From: Lachnospiraceae bacterium UBA2860
Lineage (GTDB): Bacteria > Bacillota > Clostridia > Lachnospirales > Lachnospiraceae
NCBI GenBank assembly: GCA_002350625.1
Contig: DEFE01000048.1
Coordinates: 31,685-50,078 of the forward strand
Direction: 5' to 3'
DNA: 18,394 nt
Under the pieces are notes generated by a model. It was given only the letters and a program-made list of their open reading frames with translations. It had not been told where the DNA came from and searched no databases. The translations under genes were made by a program, and so were the position numbers. Each line of letters opens with the position of its first letter. The stretch's first letter is position 1. Positions 1-6,194 of the stretch are shown here, one piece after another.

Positions 1-648
1 CTCGTCTGCAAATGGATTCATGAGAACACCGATATCCGGGTGCTCCTGACCGGCGAAATCTCCGACGAGCTGTTCGGATACAAGTATACAGATTTTGCAC
101 CAGACGCCGAGGCCTTCCAGAAGGAGGCTGAGAAGCGCATCCGTGAGCTTCACATGTACGATGTGCTCCGCGCCGACCGCTGCATCTCCGTGAACTCCCT
201 CGAGGCGCGCGTGCCGTTCGGTGATCTCGATTTTGTTGACTACGTCATGCACATTGATCCGGAGAAGAAGCTCAACCACTATGGCATCGGCAAGTACCTG
301 CTCCGCCACGCGTTCGAGGAGGATGCTCTCATCCCGCACAACATCCTGATGCGCGAGAAGGCCGCGTTCTCCGATGCAGTCGGCCACAGCCTCCGCAACG
401 ACATCATCGACTACGCGAACGCCCATTACACCGACGAGGAATTCGAGGAGAAGCGCCGCAGATACACGCACGCCCAGCCCTTCACGAAGGAATCCCTGCT
501 CTACCGCGAGATCTTTGAGAAGTACTACCCGGGACAGAGCGAGATGGTTGTCGGCTTCTGGATGCCGAACCGCGACTGGGCCGGCCTCGAGAACGTCAAC
601 GATCCCAGCGCCCGCGTCCTCTCCAACTACGGTGCGTCCGGCGTCTGA
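1..648 (+). CDS. asnB: Asparagine synthetase (glutamine-hydrolysing), C-terminal part, 5' truncated by window edge
   Basis: The reading frame is open from base 1 and ends at TGA 646-648, giving about 215 C-terminal residues. The fragment belongs to the ATP-pyrophosphatase synthetase domain that converts aspartate to asparagine with ammonia from glutamine. Visible family motifs are LLTGEISDELFGYKY (the usual GEGxDExFGGY loop), ISVNSLEARVPF, and REKAAFSDAVGHS near the substrate site. The N-terminal glutaminase domain with Cys2 and the SGGxDSS loop lies outside the window, so glutamine dependence is inferred from family resemblance to AsnB. The gene converges on the CDF transporter at 833-1768. 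Its stop codon lies inside the first unit of a tandem repeat array (643-760). It is one of the few plus-strand genes here. Confidence 0.93.
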   Translation, partial: LVCKWIHENTDIRVLLTGEISDELFGYKYTDFAPDAEAFQKEAEKRIRELHMYDVLRADRCISVNSLEARVPFGDLDFVDYVMHIDPEKKLNHYGIGKYLLRHAFEEDALIPHNILMREKAAFSDAVGHSLRNDIIDYANAHYTDEEFEEKRRRYTHAQPFTKESLLYREIFEKYYPGQSEMVVGFWMPNRDWAGLENVNDPSARVLSNYGASGV

Positions 649-760
649 CCTTTGGCATCTGGTATCAGACGTCTGACCTCTGGCTTCTGGTATCGGACGT
701 CTGACCTCTGGTGTTTGGTATCAGACGTCTGACCTCTGGCTTCTTCCATCGGAGTCTGAC
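643..760 (+). repeat. Four 28-bp tandem hairpin-forming repeats at the asnB 3' end
   Basis: Units begin at 643, 671, 699 and 727 with the heptamer GTCTGAC, and a final GTCTGAC lies at 754-760 (the fourth unit is 27 bp). Each of the first three units starts GTCTGACC and ends TCAGAC or TCGGAC, so a unit can fold on itself. Across the unit junctions at 671 and 727 the palindrome TCAGACGTCTGA forms an alternative fold. The units are contiguous and have no spacers. The first unit includes the last asnB codon and stop. No U-tract follows, so a classical terminator is not supported. A role in mRNA 3'-end protection, or simple satellite expansion, are inferences. Confidence 0.85.
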
Positions 761-806
761 AGACTGGTGCCCCCCTGCCGTATTTTCAGCGCCCGTGCGC
801 AGGGTT

Positions 807-827
807 CTTCCGGGTTCTCCCCGGAAG
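807..827. terminator. Perfect 8-bp hairpin between convergent asnB and CDF genes
   Basis: CTTCCGGG and CCCGGAAG flank a 5-nt loop (TTCTC). The hairpin lies just after the CDF stop on the minus strand and downstream of asnB on the plus strand. Neither side has a proper U-tract, so function as a bidirectional terminator is only plausible. Confidence 0.4.
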
Positions 828-832
828 CAGCG

Positions 833-1768
833 TCACTGCCCGCTGTCTGGGATATCCGGAATCAGCTCCACATAGAGCTGATCAAATTCCGGCCGCAGCG
901 CCTCCTGAATTTTGCTGCGGATCGATGCCCAGTGCCGCACATCAATCGTGCTCGTCACCTTGTCCGGCGTGACATAGACCTCAACCCACACCTTCCGGCC
1001 GGTCTTGATGACATCGAGGAAGGAGCAGGTGTATGGGTATGTCTCCATCGCCCGGTCCACCGCATCCCGGATCATCGTCATGGTCTCCTCATCCGGCGCG
1101 AACAGCACCAGATTGCGGAAGCCGCTCCCGATCGAGGCGATCGGCTCCCGGATGAGCACCACTGCCATCACGAGTGCCACGCTGGAATCGATATAGGGAA
1201 TGATTCCCGAGAGCGGTGTGTGCTTCAGAACGATCTGGGACAGAAATGCCAGGGACACGCCCATACTGCTCACAATATCCTGTTTCCACAGATATAGCTC
1301 GGACTGGATCGTCGGAGAAGTGTACCGGCGGCTCTCAATCCGCAGAAAGACATACACCGCAATGCACAGCAGTCCGATTGCCATCTCATAGAGCGCAACG
1401 CCGCTGTAATTGACCGTATGACCTCCTGACAAAATGACGCGGACGTTCTCCACGATCATCGTCACCGTCACTGCCAGCAGAATGCCGTATTTAAAGATCA
1501 GGAATAAAGACTCCAGCTGGGAATACCCGTAGGGGTGCTTCTCCGTCACCGGCTTGTACAGCAGCGGCACCAGGACCAGGAACGGCCCCAGAAGAATCAG
1601 GTCGGCGCAGTCATACACACCGTCCATCATCACGGAATAGGAATGGAGCAGCAGCGCCATCACCACCTCGGTGATCGTGAACAGCGCGCTGCACAGGAAC
1701 GAAAAGCGAAGGATCCTCTCCTCCGCTTTTTCTTTTGCTGTAATATTTCGTTCGGCTTTCTGTTTCAT
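833..1768 (-). CDS. Cation diffusion facilitator (CDF) family transporter
   Basis: A 311-residue membrane protein with about six hydrophobic segments spanning roughly residues 22-210, followed by a ~90-residue cytoplasmic domain. This is the CDF layout (metal/proton antiporters for Zn, Mn, Fe and similar ions). TM2 carries D49-x3-D53 (MMDGVYDCAD), followed by the family signature KHPYGYSQLE at residues 77-86. In TM5 the usual HxxxD metal motif appears as L160-x3-D164, so the first ligand is lost. The ion therefore cannot be assigned. I chose ATG at 1768 because it places the conserved core about 15 residues from the N-terminus. An in-frame GTG at 1822 is possible, and neither start has a clear Shine-Dalgarno site. 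A TATAAT extended -10 lies about 115 bp upstream. Confidence 0.82.
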   Translation of the reverse strand: MKQKAERNITAKEKAEERILRFSFLCSALFTITEVVMALLLHSYSVMMDGVYDCADLILLGPFLVLVPLLYKPVTEKHPYGYSQLESLFLIFKYGILLAVTVTMIVENVRVILSGGHTVNYSGVALYEMAIGLLCIAVYVFLRIESRRYTSPTIQSELYLWKQDIVSSMGVSLAFLSQIVLKHTPLSGIIPYIDSSVALVMAVVLIREPIASIGSGFRNLVLFAPDEETMTMIRDAVDRAMETYPYTCSFLDVIKTGRKVWVEVYVTPDKVTSTIDVRHWASIRSKIQEALRPEFDQLYVELIPDIPDSGQ

Positions 1769-1887
1769 AAAGGAATGGATGCCCGGACTCCGGGCATGAG
1801 TCCGGATCCCCTGACCCGGCACAATCGAATCGGAAGTGTGGCGCCGGAGCGCCGCACCGTCTCCGGCCTGTTCTGCAATTACGATTC

Positions 1888-1896
1888 ATTATATCA
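1888..1896 (-). promoter_or_regulatory. Extended -10 promoter for the CDF gene
   Basis: On the minus strand this reads TGATATAAT, a perfect TATAAT with the TGn extension. No good -35 hexamer is found at 16-18 bp, which is acceptable for extended -10 promoters. It is the only strong -10 in the 290-bp gap between the beta-helix gene and the CDF start. Confidence 0.55.
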
Positions 1897-1909
1897 TACG
1901 CCATTTCTC

Positions 1910-1969
1910 CCGCGGAAGAGGCTCCCGACTCTTTCTGTGCCGCGGAAGAGCCTCCCGACTCCTACTGTG
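1910..1969. repeat. 30-bp direct tandem duplication
   Basis: Two adjacent 30-bp units (1910-1939 and 1940-1969) both begin CCGCGGAAGAG and end CTGTG, with about three mismatches. They lie in the non-coding gap upstream of the CDF promoter. The gap also holds an inverted repeat ACTGTGC/GCACAGT (1964-1970/1982-1988). Confidence 0.75.
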
Positions 1970-1999
1970 CCCGGCAGCATCGCACAGTTCTTTCCTCAC

Positions 2000-2019
2000 C
2001 TGCCGGGCTGTGCCGGCAG
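2000..2019 (-). terminator. GC hairpin downstream of the beta-helix gene
   Basis: CTGCCGG/CCGGCAG arms with a 6-nt loop lie about 40 nt after the stop of the beta-helix gene on the minus strand. No U-tract follows, so termination is only a possibility. Confidence 0.3.
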
Positions 2020-2058
2020 ATGATGCATCTCCCATCCTTCCGCGCAGAATCCGCTGTC

Positions 2059-3807
2059 TCAGCTGTTTTCTCCGAACGTGGTGCTTGTTCCGTAATATTT
2101 GTCAAAATCCGTGCGGTCTATGGTATCGGTGCTGATTTCGTTCGCTTCTGAGGTAGAAACCGAGGTGCTGTATGTACCGGTCACAGTCACGGTGATGTCG
2201 GAGGTACCCTTCACGGCCGTCTTGCCGTCCGCCACGATGGTCACCGTCTTGCCGCTCTCATCAACCAGCCTTGCACCGTTCTCCACATTCAGATTGGAAA
2301 CCGTGCTGTCCGCAGTAACCACCCAGGTGGAAGAACTGTCAACATTGACCGTGACAGGGGCAGCCGATTTCTCGGACGCAGCCTCATTCTCTGTGATACT
2401 GACTGCTCCCGTGTAGGTTGTTCCATCCAGAAGATAAAGGTCAAGGCTCGAGATCGTATCCACAGAGATCCCGCCTTCCAGCGTCTCATCGCGCGCTGTG
2501 AAGGTCACAGTACCGCCGTTTTCACCCTCTTTCCCCCAGTTATTGGAGTCATTGCCTTCTACGGTGAGCAGCTTTGCCTGATCGGAGTCAAACGACAGCT
2601 GCGTATTGGACAGCAGGATGTCCGCCGTTGTATTGGTGACGTAGAAGAAGGATCCTTCCTGAATCGAAGAAGTCAGCTTTGAATCGACCGCCTGAAAAAG
2701 TGCTTTTTCTCCTGTTGCAGTGTCCGCATCTCCGGAGGTGGATTGATAAATAATGACTGCATTCGCGACCGGATCGCTGGCCGTCCTGCCCGTGATGGTG
2801 GAGGTCAGGTCTGAATTCTGGATGAGGATCGTGTTATATCCCTCCATCCCGGCAATCTGACTCCCGGAAGCGGTGCCCGTCACATTGTCCGCCTCTATAT
2901 CTCCGGTGGAGTACAGCAGCGGGGAACCGCTGCCCTCTGTCTCCAGACTGCTGTTCGTGACCGATACATTTCCGCCGCCGCGGTCTGTCGCGGCAGCAGC
3001 ACTGTGATCGCCTTCCGTGTGAATTTCCATCCCGTCGGCAAGAATCGTGCCGCCATATGTCGCATCAAGTCCTCTTGAATTGCCTTCTGTCGTGTGAATC
3101 GTATCGTCCGAGGCATAGATGACACCACTGTCCGTCGCAAACAGGCCGTTGGACCCCTCACTGGAGGCAGAAAGTGTACTGCCCGAAACATACGCCCTGG
3201 AACCCTCTCCCATGGTCAGCAGGACCGAGTTAATGCCGTAGAAATTGCAGTTATCTCCGTTGGTATCGTCCCCGGATTTTGTGAGCGTACCGCCGGTCAA
3301 TGTAAGTGTGCCGCCGTTCTTTACCAGTGCGGCATTTTCATCCGCAGTGTCCGATTCCGTCTTTTCCTGATCGCTGGTGACTGCCTCTCCGTCCGCGGTG
3401 AGTGCGCCGCTTGTGTCCCCTTCATAATCGTAGGTCTGCGTATCGGCGCCGCCTCCCGGTCCTCCATTTCCGTCCGGCGCCTGCCCGCTTCCCGGCCCGC
3501 CGTTCCCGTCCGGTGCCTGTCCGTCTCCAGGTCCGCCGTTTCCGTCCGGTGCCTGTCCGTCTCCCGGCCCGCCGTTCCCGTCCGGTACCTGTCCGTCTCC
3601 CGGCCCGCCGCTCCCGTCTGTCGTCGTGCCGTCAGAGGAGCCTTCCTGCTGCGATGCAGTTTGTCCGTCTGCCGTGCTGTCCTGAGATGTGCTGCTCTCC
3701 TCTGCCGTGTCCGCGCCGGTCGTATTCCCTGCGCTGCCGCATCTGGCAGCTGCCAGACTGATCCCCGCTGCGATTCCGATCGCTGCAATCATCGTTCTTC
3801 GTTTCAT
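2059..3807 (-). CDS. Secreted beta-helix-like surface protein with Gly/Pro/Asp repeat linker
   Basis: A 582-residue exported protein of unknown function. ATG 3807 is chosen because GGAGGAGG lies just upstream; an ATG eight codons earlier would include this site. Residues 1-21 form a signal peptide (KRR, then a long Ala/Ile/Gly core). A19-A-A21 fits signal peptidase I. C23 looks like a lipobox cysteine, but the residue before it is Arg, so lipidation is doubtful. Residues 25-66 are Ser/Thr/Asp/Gln rich. Residues 67-120 hold four copies of a 12-residue GGPGDGQxPDGN unit plus a partial one. From about residue 165 there are many short strand-turn repeats rich in G, T, S, N and D (for example GGTLTLTGGTLTKSG), typical of right-handed beta-helix adhesin or pectin-lyase-fold proteins. 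No LPxTG motif or C-terminal membrane anchor is seen. Confidence 0.75.
   Translation of the reverse strand: MKRRTMIAAIGIAAGISLAAARCGSAGNTTGADTAEESSTSQDSTADGQTASQQEGSSDGTTTDGSGGPGDGQVPDGNGGPGDGQAPDGNGGPGDGQAPDGNGGPGSGQAPDGNGGPGGGADTQTYDYEGDTSGALTADGEAVTSDQEKTESDTADENAALVKNGGTLTLTGGTLTKSGDDTNGDNCNFYGINSVLLTMGEGSRAYVSGSTLSASSEGSNGLFATDSGVIYASDDTIHTTEGNSRGLDATYGGTILADGMEIHTEGDHSAAAATDRGGGNVSVTNSSLETEGSGSPLLYSTGDIEADNVTGTASGSQIAGMEGYNTILIQNSDLTSTITGRTASDPVANAVIIYQSTSGDADTATGEKALFQAVDSKLTSSIQEGSFFYVTNTTADILLSNTQLSFDSDQAKLLTVEGNDSNNWGKEGENGGTVTFTARDETLEGGISVDTISSLDLYLLDGTTYTGAVSITENEAASEKSAAPVTVNVDSSSTWVVTADSTVSNLNVENGARLVDESGKTVTIVADGKTAVKGTSDITVTVTGTYSTSVSTSEANEISTDTIDRTDFDKYYGTSTTFGENS
3448..3609 (-). 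repeat. 36-bp coding repeats (GGPGDGQxPDGN)
   Basis: Four full 36-bp units and one partial unit encode residues 67-120 of the beta-helix protein. Units differ by a few substitutions (V/A, D/S, and third-codon changes). The DNA repeat could vary in copy number between strains by slippage. Confidence 0.85.
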
Positions 3808-3936
3808 TCTGTTTCCTCCTCCATCCTGCATGCAGGACTGTCTGCTTTTGCAAAATCAGTCCCTGCCGTCATGTCGGAGCAGTATCAGGGCGATTCCATC
3901 CGGACCGCTCCGCTTCTGTTCCCTTTGGATAAAAGA

Positions 3937-3969
3937 AGAATAAACGTCGAACCTTAAAATTTCCTTAAA
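3937..3969 (-). promoter_or_regulatory. Candidate activator box and -10 upstream of the beta-helix gene
   Basis: On the minus strand two identical heptamers TTTAAGG start exactly 11 bp apart (plus-strand CCTTAAA at 3963-3969 and 3952-3958). Nine bp further on is TATTCT (3937-3942), a 4/6 match to a -10. Direct repeats one helical turn apart that replace a -35 are the usual design of OmpR/PhoB-family response-regulator promoters. The regulator is unknown and the assignment is inference. Confidence 0.35.
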
Positions 3970-3979
3970 GGATGCTGTC

Positions 3980-5017
3980 TCATTCCAGCTCATCCGCCAG
4001 CTCGTAAATCAGCCGCTCGCTCTTGTCCCAGCCGAGGCAGGGGTCGGTGATGGACTTCCCGTAGACGCCCTCCCCGATCTTCTGGCTGCCATCCTCCAGA
4101 TAACTCTCGATCATCAGACCCTTCACCAGGCCATGGATATCCTTTGACATCCGCATGCTGTGCAGTACATCTTTGGCAATCCGGATCTGCTCAAGATACT
4201 GTTTGCCCGAATTCGAGTGGTTGCAGTCCACGATCACAGCCGGATTCTCCAGATCCGTTTTCTGATATTCATCAAACAGATTTTGAAGATCCTCGTAGTG
4301 ATAGTTCGGATGGCTGCGGCCGAACCGGTCCACATAGCCGCGCAGAATGGCGTGCGCGTACGGGTTTCCGGTCGTCTGCACCTCCCAGCCGCGGTAGATG
4401 AATTTCTGCCGGCTCTGTGCCGCCACCATGGCATTCATCATCACACTGATATCGCCGCCGGTGGGATTCTTCATGCCTGCCGGGATGCCGATGCCGCTCG
4501 CCACCATGCGGTGCAGCTGATCCTCCACCGAGCGCGCGCCGATCGCCACATAGCTGAGCAGATCCGACAGATAGCGGTGATTCTCCGGATAGAGCATCTC
4601 CTCCGCGCAGGTGAAACCGGTCTCCCGGATCACCCTGCTGTGCATCTCGCGGATCGCGATAAGCCCCGCCAGCATGTCCTCCCCCTTGTCGGGATCCGGC
4701 TGATGCAGCATGCCCTTATAGCCGACGCCCTTGGTGCGGGGCTTATTCGTATAGACACGCGGGATGATAAAAATTTTGTCCTTCACCTTCTCCTGCACCC
4801 GGGCGAGCCTCGTCATGTAGTCGAGTACCGCGTCCTCCCGGTCTGCGGAGCACGGACCGATGATCAGCAGAAAGCGCGGATCCTCGCCGCGGAAAATTCC
4901 GGCGATCTCCTCGTCCCGCTGCTCCTTGATCTCCCGAATCTTCTCCGTCACCGGAAATTGCTTCTTCAGGTCCGCCGGAATCGGAAGCTTCCGGATAAAT
5001 TCCATCTGCATCTCCAT
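3980..5017 (-). CDS. 3-deoxy-7-phosphoheptulonate (DAHP) synthase, class I AroG/F/H type
   Basis: This enzyme condenses phosphoenolpyruvate and erythrose 4-phosphate, the first step of the shikimate pathway. The 345-residue protein matches class I enzymes of about 350 residues. Motifs in order are LLIIGPCSADRED, IPRVYTNKPRTKGVGYKG (PEP and metal site), AIGARSVEDQLHRMVASG, GMKNPTGGD, IVDCNHSNSGKQ (Asp/His metal region) and YGKSITDPCLGW near the C-terminus. ATG 5017 is preceded by GGGAGGAG at good spacing; an upstream in-frame ATG at 5059 lacks this. It stands alone, with the beta-helix gene 172 bp downstream. The sequence does not show which aromatic amino acid inhibits it, so no aroF/G/H symbol is given. 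No T-box or Trp leader peptide was seen upstream. Confidence 0.95.
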   Translation of the reverse strand: MEMQMEFIRKLPIPADLKKQFPVTEKIREIKEQRDEEIAGIFRGEDPRFLLIIGPCSADREDAVLDYMTRLARVQEKVKDKIFIIPRVYTNKPRTKGVGYKGMLHQPDPDKGEDMLAGLIAIREMHSRVIRETGFTCAEEMLYPENHRYLSDLLSYVAIGARSVEDQLHRMVASGIGIPAGMKNPTGGDISVMMNAMVAAQSRQKFIYRGWEVQTTGNPYAHAILRGYVDRFGRSHPNYHYEDLQNLFDEYQKTDLENPAVIVDCNHSNSGKQYLEQIRIAKDVLHSMRMSKDIHGLVKGLMIESYLEDGSQKIGEGVYGKSITDPCLGWDKSERLIYELADELE

Positions 5018-5223
5018 AACGCTGCTCTCCTCCCGCCCCGCAGGGCGCACAATTATCATCTTTCAGACATTTGAAGAAACTTTAACACAAAGCCTCTTCC
5101 ATTGCACGGAATTCCACAACTTCTGCAACCCTGTTTCATGATCTGATCATTCAGTTTCCCTTTCTCAGGATATAAAGAAAGACCGACGTTCTTCTTTATG
5201 AAAACAAATCGGTCTCTGATTTT
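5018..5223. other. Non-coding gap upstream of DAHP synthase with a palindrome and an inverted repeat
   Basis: No gene is seen. The gap holds a 13-bp palindrome ATGATCTGATCAT (5138-5150), possibly an operator for the DAHP synthase gene on the minus strand. It also holds a 7-bp inverted repeat AGACCGA/TCGGTCT (5180-5186/5209-5215) with a 22-nt AT-rich loop. On the minus strand GATAAT lies near 5054-5059, but without a convincing -35. Confidence 0.4.
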
Positions 5224-5382
5224 GGATGCATGAATGCCTTTGGTTATTGAATCGGCACACTGGGAATCCCTGTCATTAGCAATGCCCGCTGGGGTACCCA
5301 GGAGACTTGGCAGTATTGCTTTGGCGGAAATCCGCGCAGCAATATGCTCGCCATTGGAACCGTGGCAAGTGGAATTTGGAAG
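5221..5382 (+). pseudogene. Remnant of a DUF4417-like gene
   Basis: Frame 1 reads NAFGY, a TGA at 5248-5250, then IGTLGIPVISNARWGTQET, then WQYCFGGNP and MLAIGTVASG. This resembles the DUF4417 family core, where an aromatic/Trp position, GIxVIPNxRWG, FCFDGxP and VAISTxG occur in this order. The stop sits where the family has a Trp (TGG to TGA), so a nonsense mutation is likely. After about 5382 the frame no longer looks like the family. Up to 5532 the plus frame is open but unrecognisable, while the minus strand shows a short coding-like stretch (LRKMKICELEKIADADPDA) cut by stops. I judge this to be rearranged debris of an accessory gene. Family assignment is from memory of the motif. Confidence 0.5.
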
Positions 5383-5667
5383 GTGAAACCGCCGTCACTT
5401 GTATCACCTTCAAGCCAGCAAAGCTCCGGATACTTCCTGGCAAATTATTGTAAGGGCTTCGGAGCATCCGGATCGGCATCCGCGATCTTCTCAAGCTCAC
5501 AGATCTTCATCTTACGAAGTTCCGCAAGATGACTGCGCTCCTGCTGTTTTCTCTGGCACGGACCACTGTCTTCATCCGCTGTCTTCCAATGCTTTATCGC
5601 CCGACCCTGGCAATGGTTCCTGACAATGCCGCATATTATTATATCTATATTATATTATTAATGCTTT

Positions 5668-5707
5668 ATAATATGTATTTCACATATTATCAGTATAGTG
5701 TTATACC
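5668..5707 (+). promoter_or_regulatory. AT-rich inverted repeat and possible promoter for the micro-ORF unit
   Basis: ATAATATGT (5668-5676) and ACATATTAT (5682-5690) form a perfect 9-bp inverted repeat with a 5-nt spacer, and a TATAAT is embedded at 5667-5672. TTCACA (5679-5684) and TATACC (5702-5707), 17 bp apart, could be -35 and -10. The surrounding 5630-5720 stretch is far richer in AT than the rest of the window. A promoter with an overlapping operator is possible but not proven. Confidence 0.35.
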
Positions 5708-5799
5708 ATAATCAGAACAAGAGAGGCGAATGAATAGCTTCTCCATATGATAAGTAGGGGATGAACAGAGGAACGGTATGTTCCGGAAAGGAGTTCGGT

Positions 5800-5880
5800 A
5801 TGAAATTCTTTAAAGAAATCGCATCGTTTCTGAAGGTTTATGGAGATCAGTTCGAGAATCATATGTACATCGGAAAATGA
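5800..5880 (+). CDS. Micro-ORF, 26 residues, unknown function
   Basis: It encodes a peptide starting MKFFKEIASFLKVYGDQF and ending HMYIGK. GGAAAGGAG sits 6 nt before ATG 5800, an excellent ribosome binding site. The same frame is open from ATG 5761 (39 residues), but that start has only a poorly placed AGGGG. The first half is amphipathic (hydrophobic F/I/L/V spaced with K/E), so a membrane-active or structural helix is conceivable. A small hairpin GGAAC/GTTCC (5770-5784) lies just before the binding site. The family is not recognised, and translation is inferred only from the binding site. Confidence 0.35.
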   Translation: MKFFKEIASFLKVYGDQFENHMYIGK

Positions 5881-5930
5881 CAGCTCCGTCATTCGTACCC
5901 GCTGACCCCCGTGTGCGAGGGAGATGGCTT

Positions 5931-5981
5931 ATGAGTACCAATAACGAAGTGAGAAAACTCAACAAGCGAGGCTTGAAATAA
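5931..5981 (+). CDS. Micro-ORF, 16 residues, basic peptide, unknown
   Basis: It encodes MSTNNEVRKLNKRGLK with GAGGGAG about 7 nt upstream of ATG 5931. TAA at 5979-5981 directly abuts the ATG of a third micro-ORF (5982-6023, starting MKSWIHSDRT, 13 residues). That third ORF ends at the left arm of the terminator. The peptide is short, polar and basic and matches no family I know. It may be chance within a non-coding RNA. Confidence 0.2.
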   Translation: MSTNNEVRKLNKRGLK

Positions 5982-6022
5982 ATGAAGTCATGGATTCATT
6001 CCGATCGAACGGATATCCAATG

Positions 6023-6064
6023 ATCCCCGGCACAGACAATGCATTCTGATGCCGGGGATTTTTA
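6023..6064 (+). terminator. Strong intrinsic terminator
   Basis: A perfect 10-bp stem ATCCCCGGCA/TGCCGGGGAT (6023-6032/6050-6059) with a 17-nt loop is followed by a T-rich end (TTTTTA). On the minus strand no U-tract follows, so it points to plus-strand transcription through 5.7-6.0 kb. Confidence 0.8.
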
Positions 6065-6124
6065 TGCTACTGTCGCCCTGCAGTACGCCGGTCGAATGCA
6101 TTCTGATGCCGGGGATTCTTATGC
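6038..6124. repeat. 30-bp direct repeat copying the terminator's right arm
   Basis: Copies lie at 6038-6067 and 6095-6124, 57 bp apart and differing at one base. Each starts AATGCATTCTGATGCCGGGG. A third copy of ATGCCGGGG follows at 6121-6129. The second copy lacks the matching left arm, so it is not itself a terminator. Confidence 0.8.
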
Positions 6125-6156
6125 CGGGGGTTATTATACCCCATTTTCACATATCC

Positions 6157-6175
6157 GCGCCGGATTTCCCGGCGC
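6157..6175 (-). terminator. GC-rich hairpin just after the MATE gene
   Basis: GCGCCGG/CCGGCGC arms with a 5-nt loop lie 20 nt past the MATE stop on the minus strand. The following bases are A/T mixed without a U-tract, so it is a weak or partial terminator at best. Confidence 0.4.
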
Positions 6176-6194
6176 CGGTCTCCCATCTTTCCCG

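Larger units (their letters stand above)
5710..6064 (+). ncRNA. Candidate independent small transcript ending at a strong terminator
   Basis: The stretch between the AT-rich promoter-like region and the intrinsic terminator at 6023-6064 holds several short hairpins: 5770-5784, AATGAC/GTCATT at 5876-5893, CAAGC/GCTTG at 5963-5975, and TCCG/CGGA at about 6000-6013. It also holds up to three micro-ORFs. No larger gene on the plus strand explains the terminator. It does not match RNase P, tmRNA, SRP RNA, 6S RNA or riboswitch cores that I can recognise. Boundaries are approximate. Confidence 0.25.

Noticed and set aside
643..760. CRISPR array
   Set aside because: The 28-bp units are contiguous with no spacers between them, and no cas genes are present.
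1769..1822. Upstream GTG start (1822) for the CDF gene
   Set aside because: It adds 18 residues unlike the family, with no Shine-Dalgarno site. ATG 1768 is kept, though the choice is not certain.
3743..3807. Standard lipoprotein signal for the beta-helix protein
   Set aside because: Arg directly before the Cys breaks the lipobox rule. An AxA signal peptidase I site one residue earlier fits better.
5018..5220. T-box or Trp leader before DAHP synthase
   Set aside because: No T-box consensus, terminator/antiterminator pair or run of Trp, Phe or Tyr codons was found.
5999..6013. ANTAR-type hexaloop hairpin (TCCG ATCGAA CGGA) before the 6023 terminator
   Set aside because: The loop has A1 and G4 as ANTAR targets need, but the stem is only 4 bp. 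The hairpin just upstream has an 8-nt loop, so the required pair is missing.
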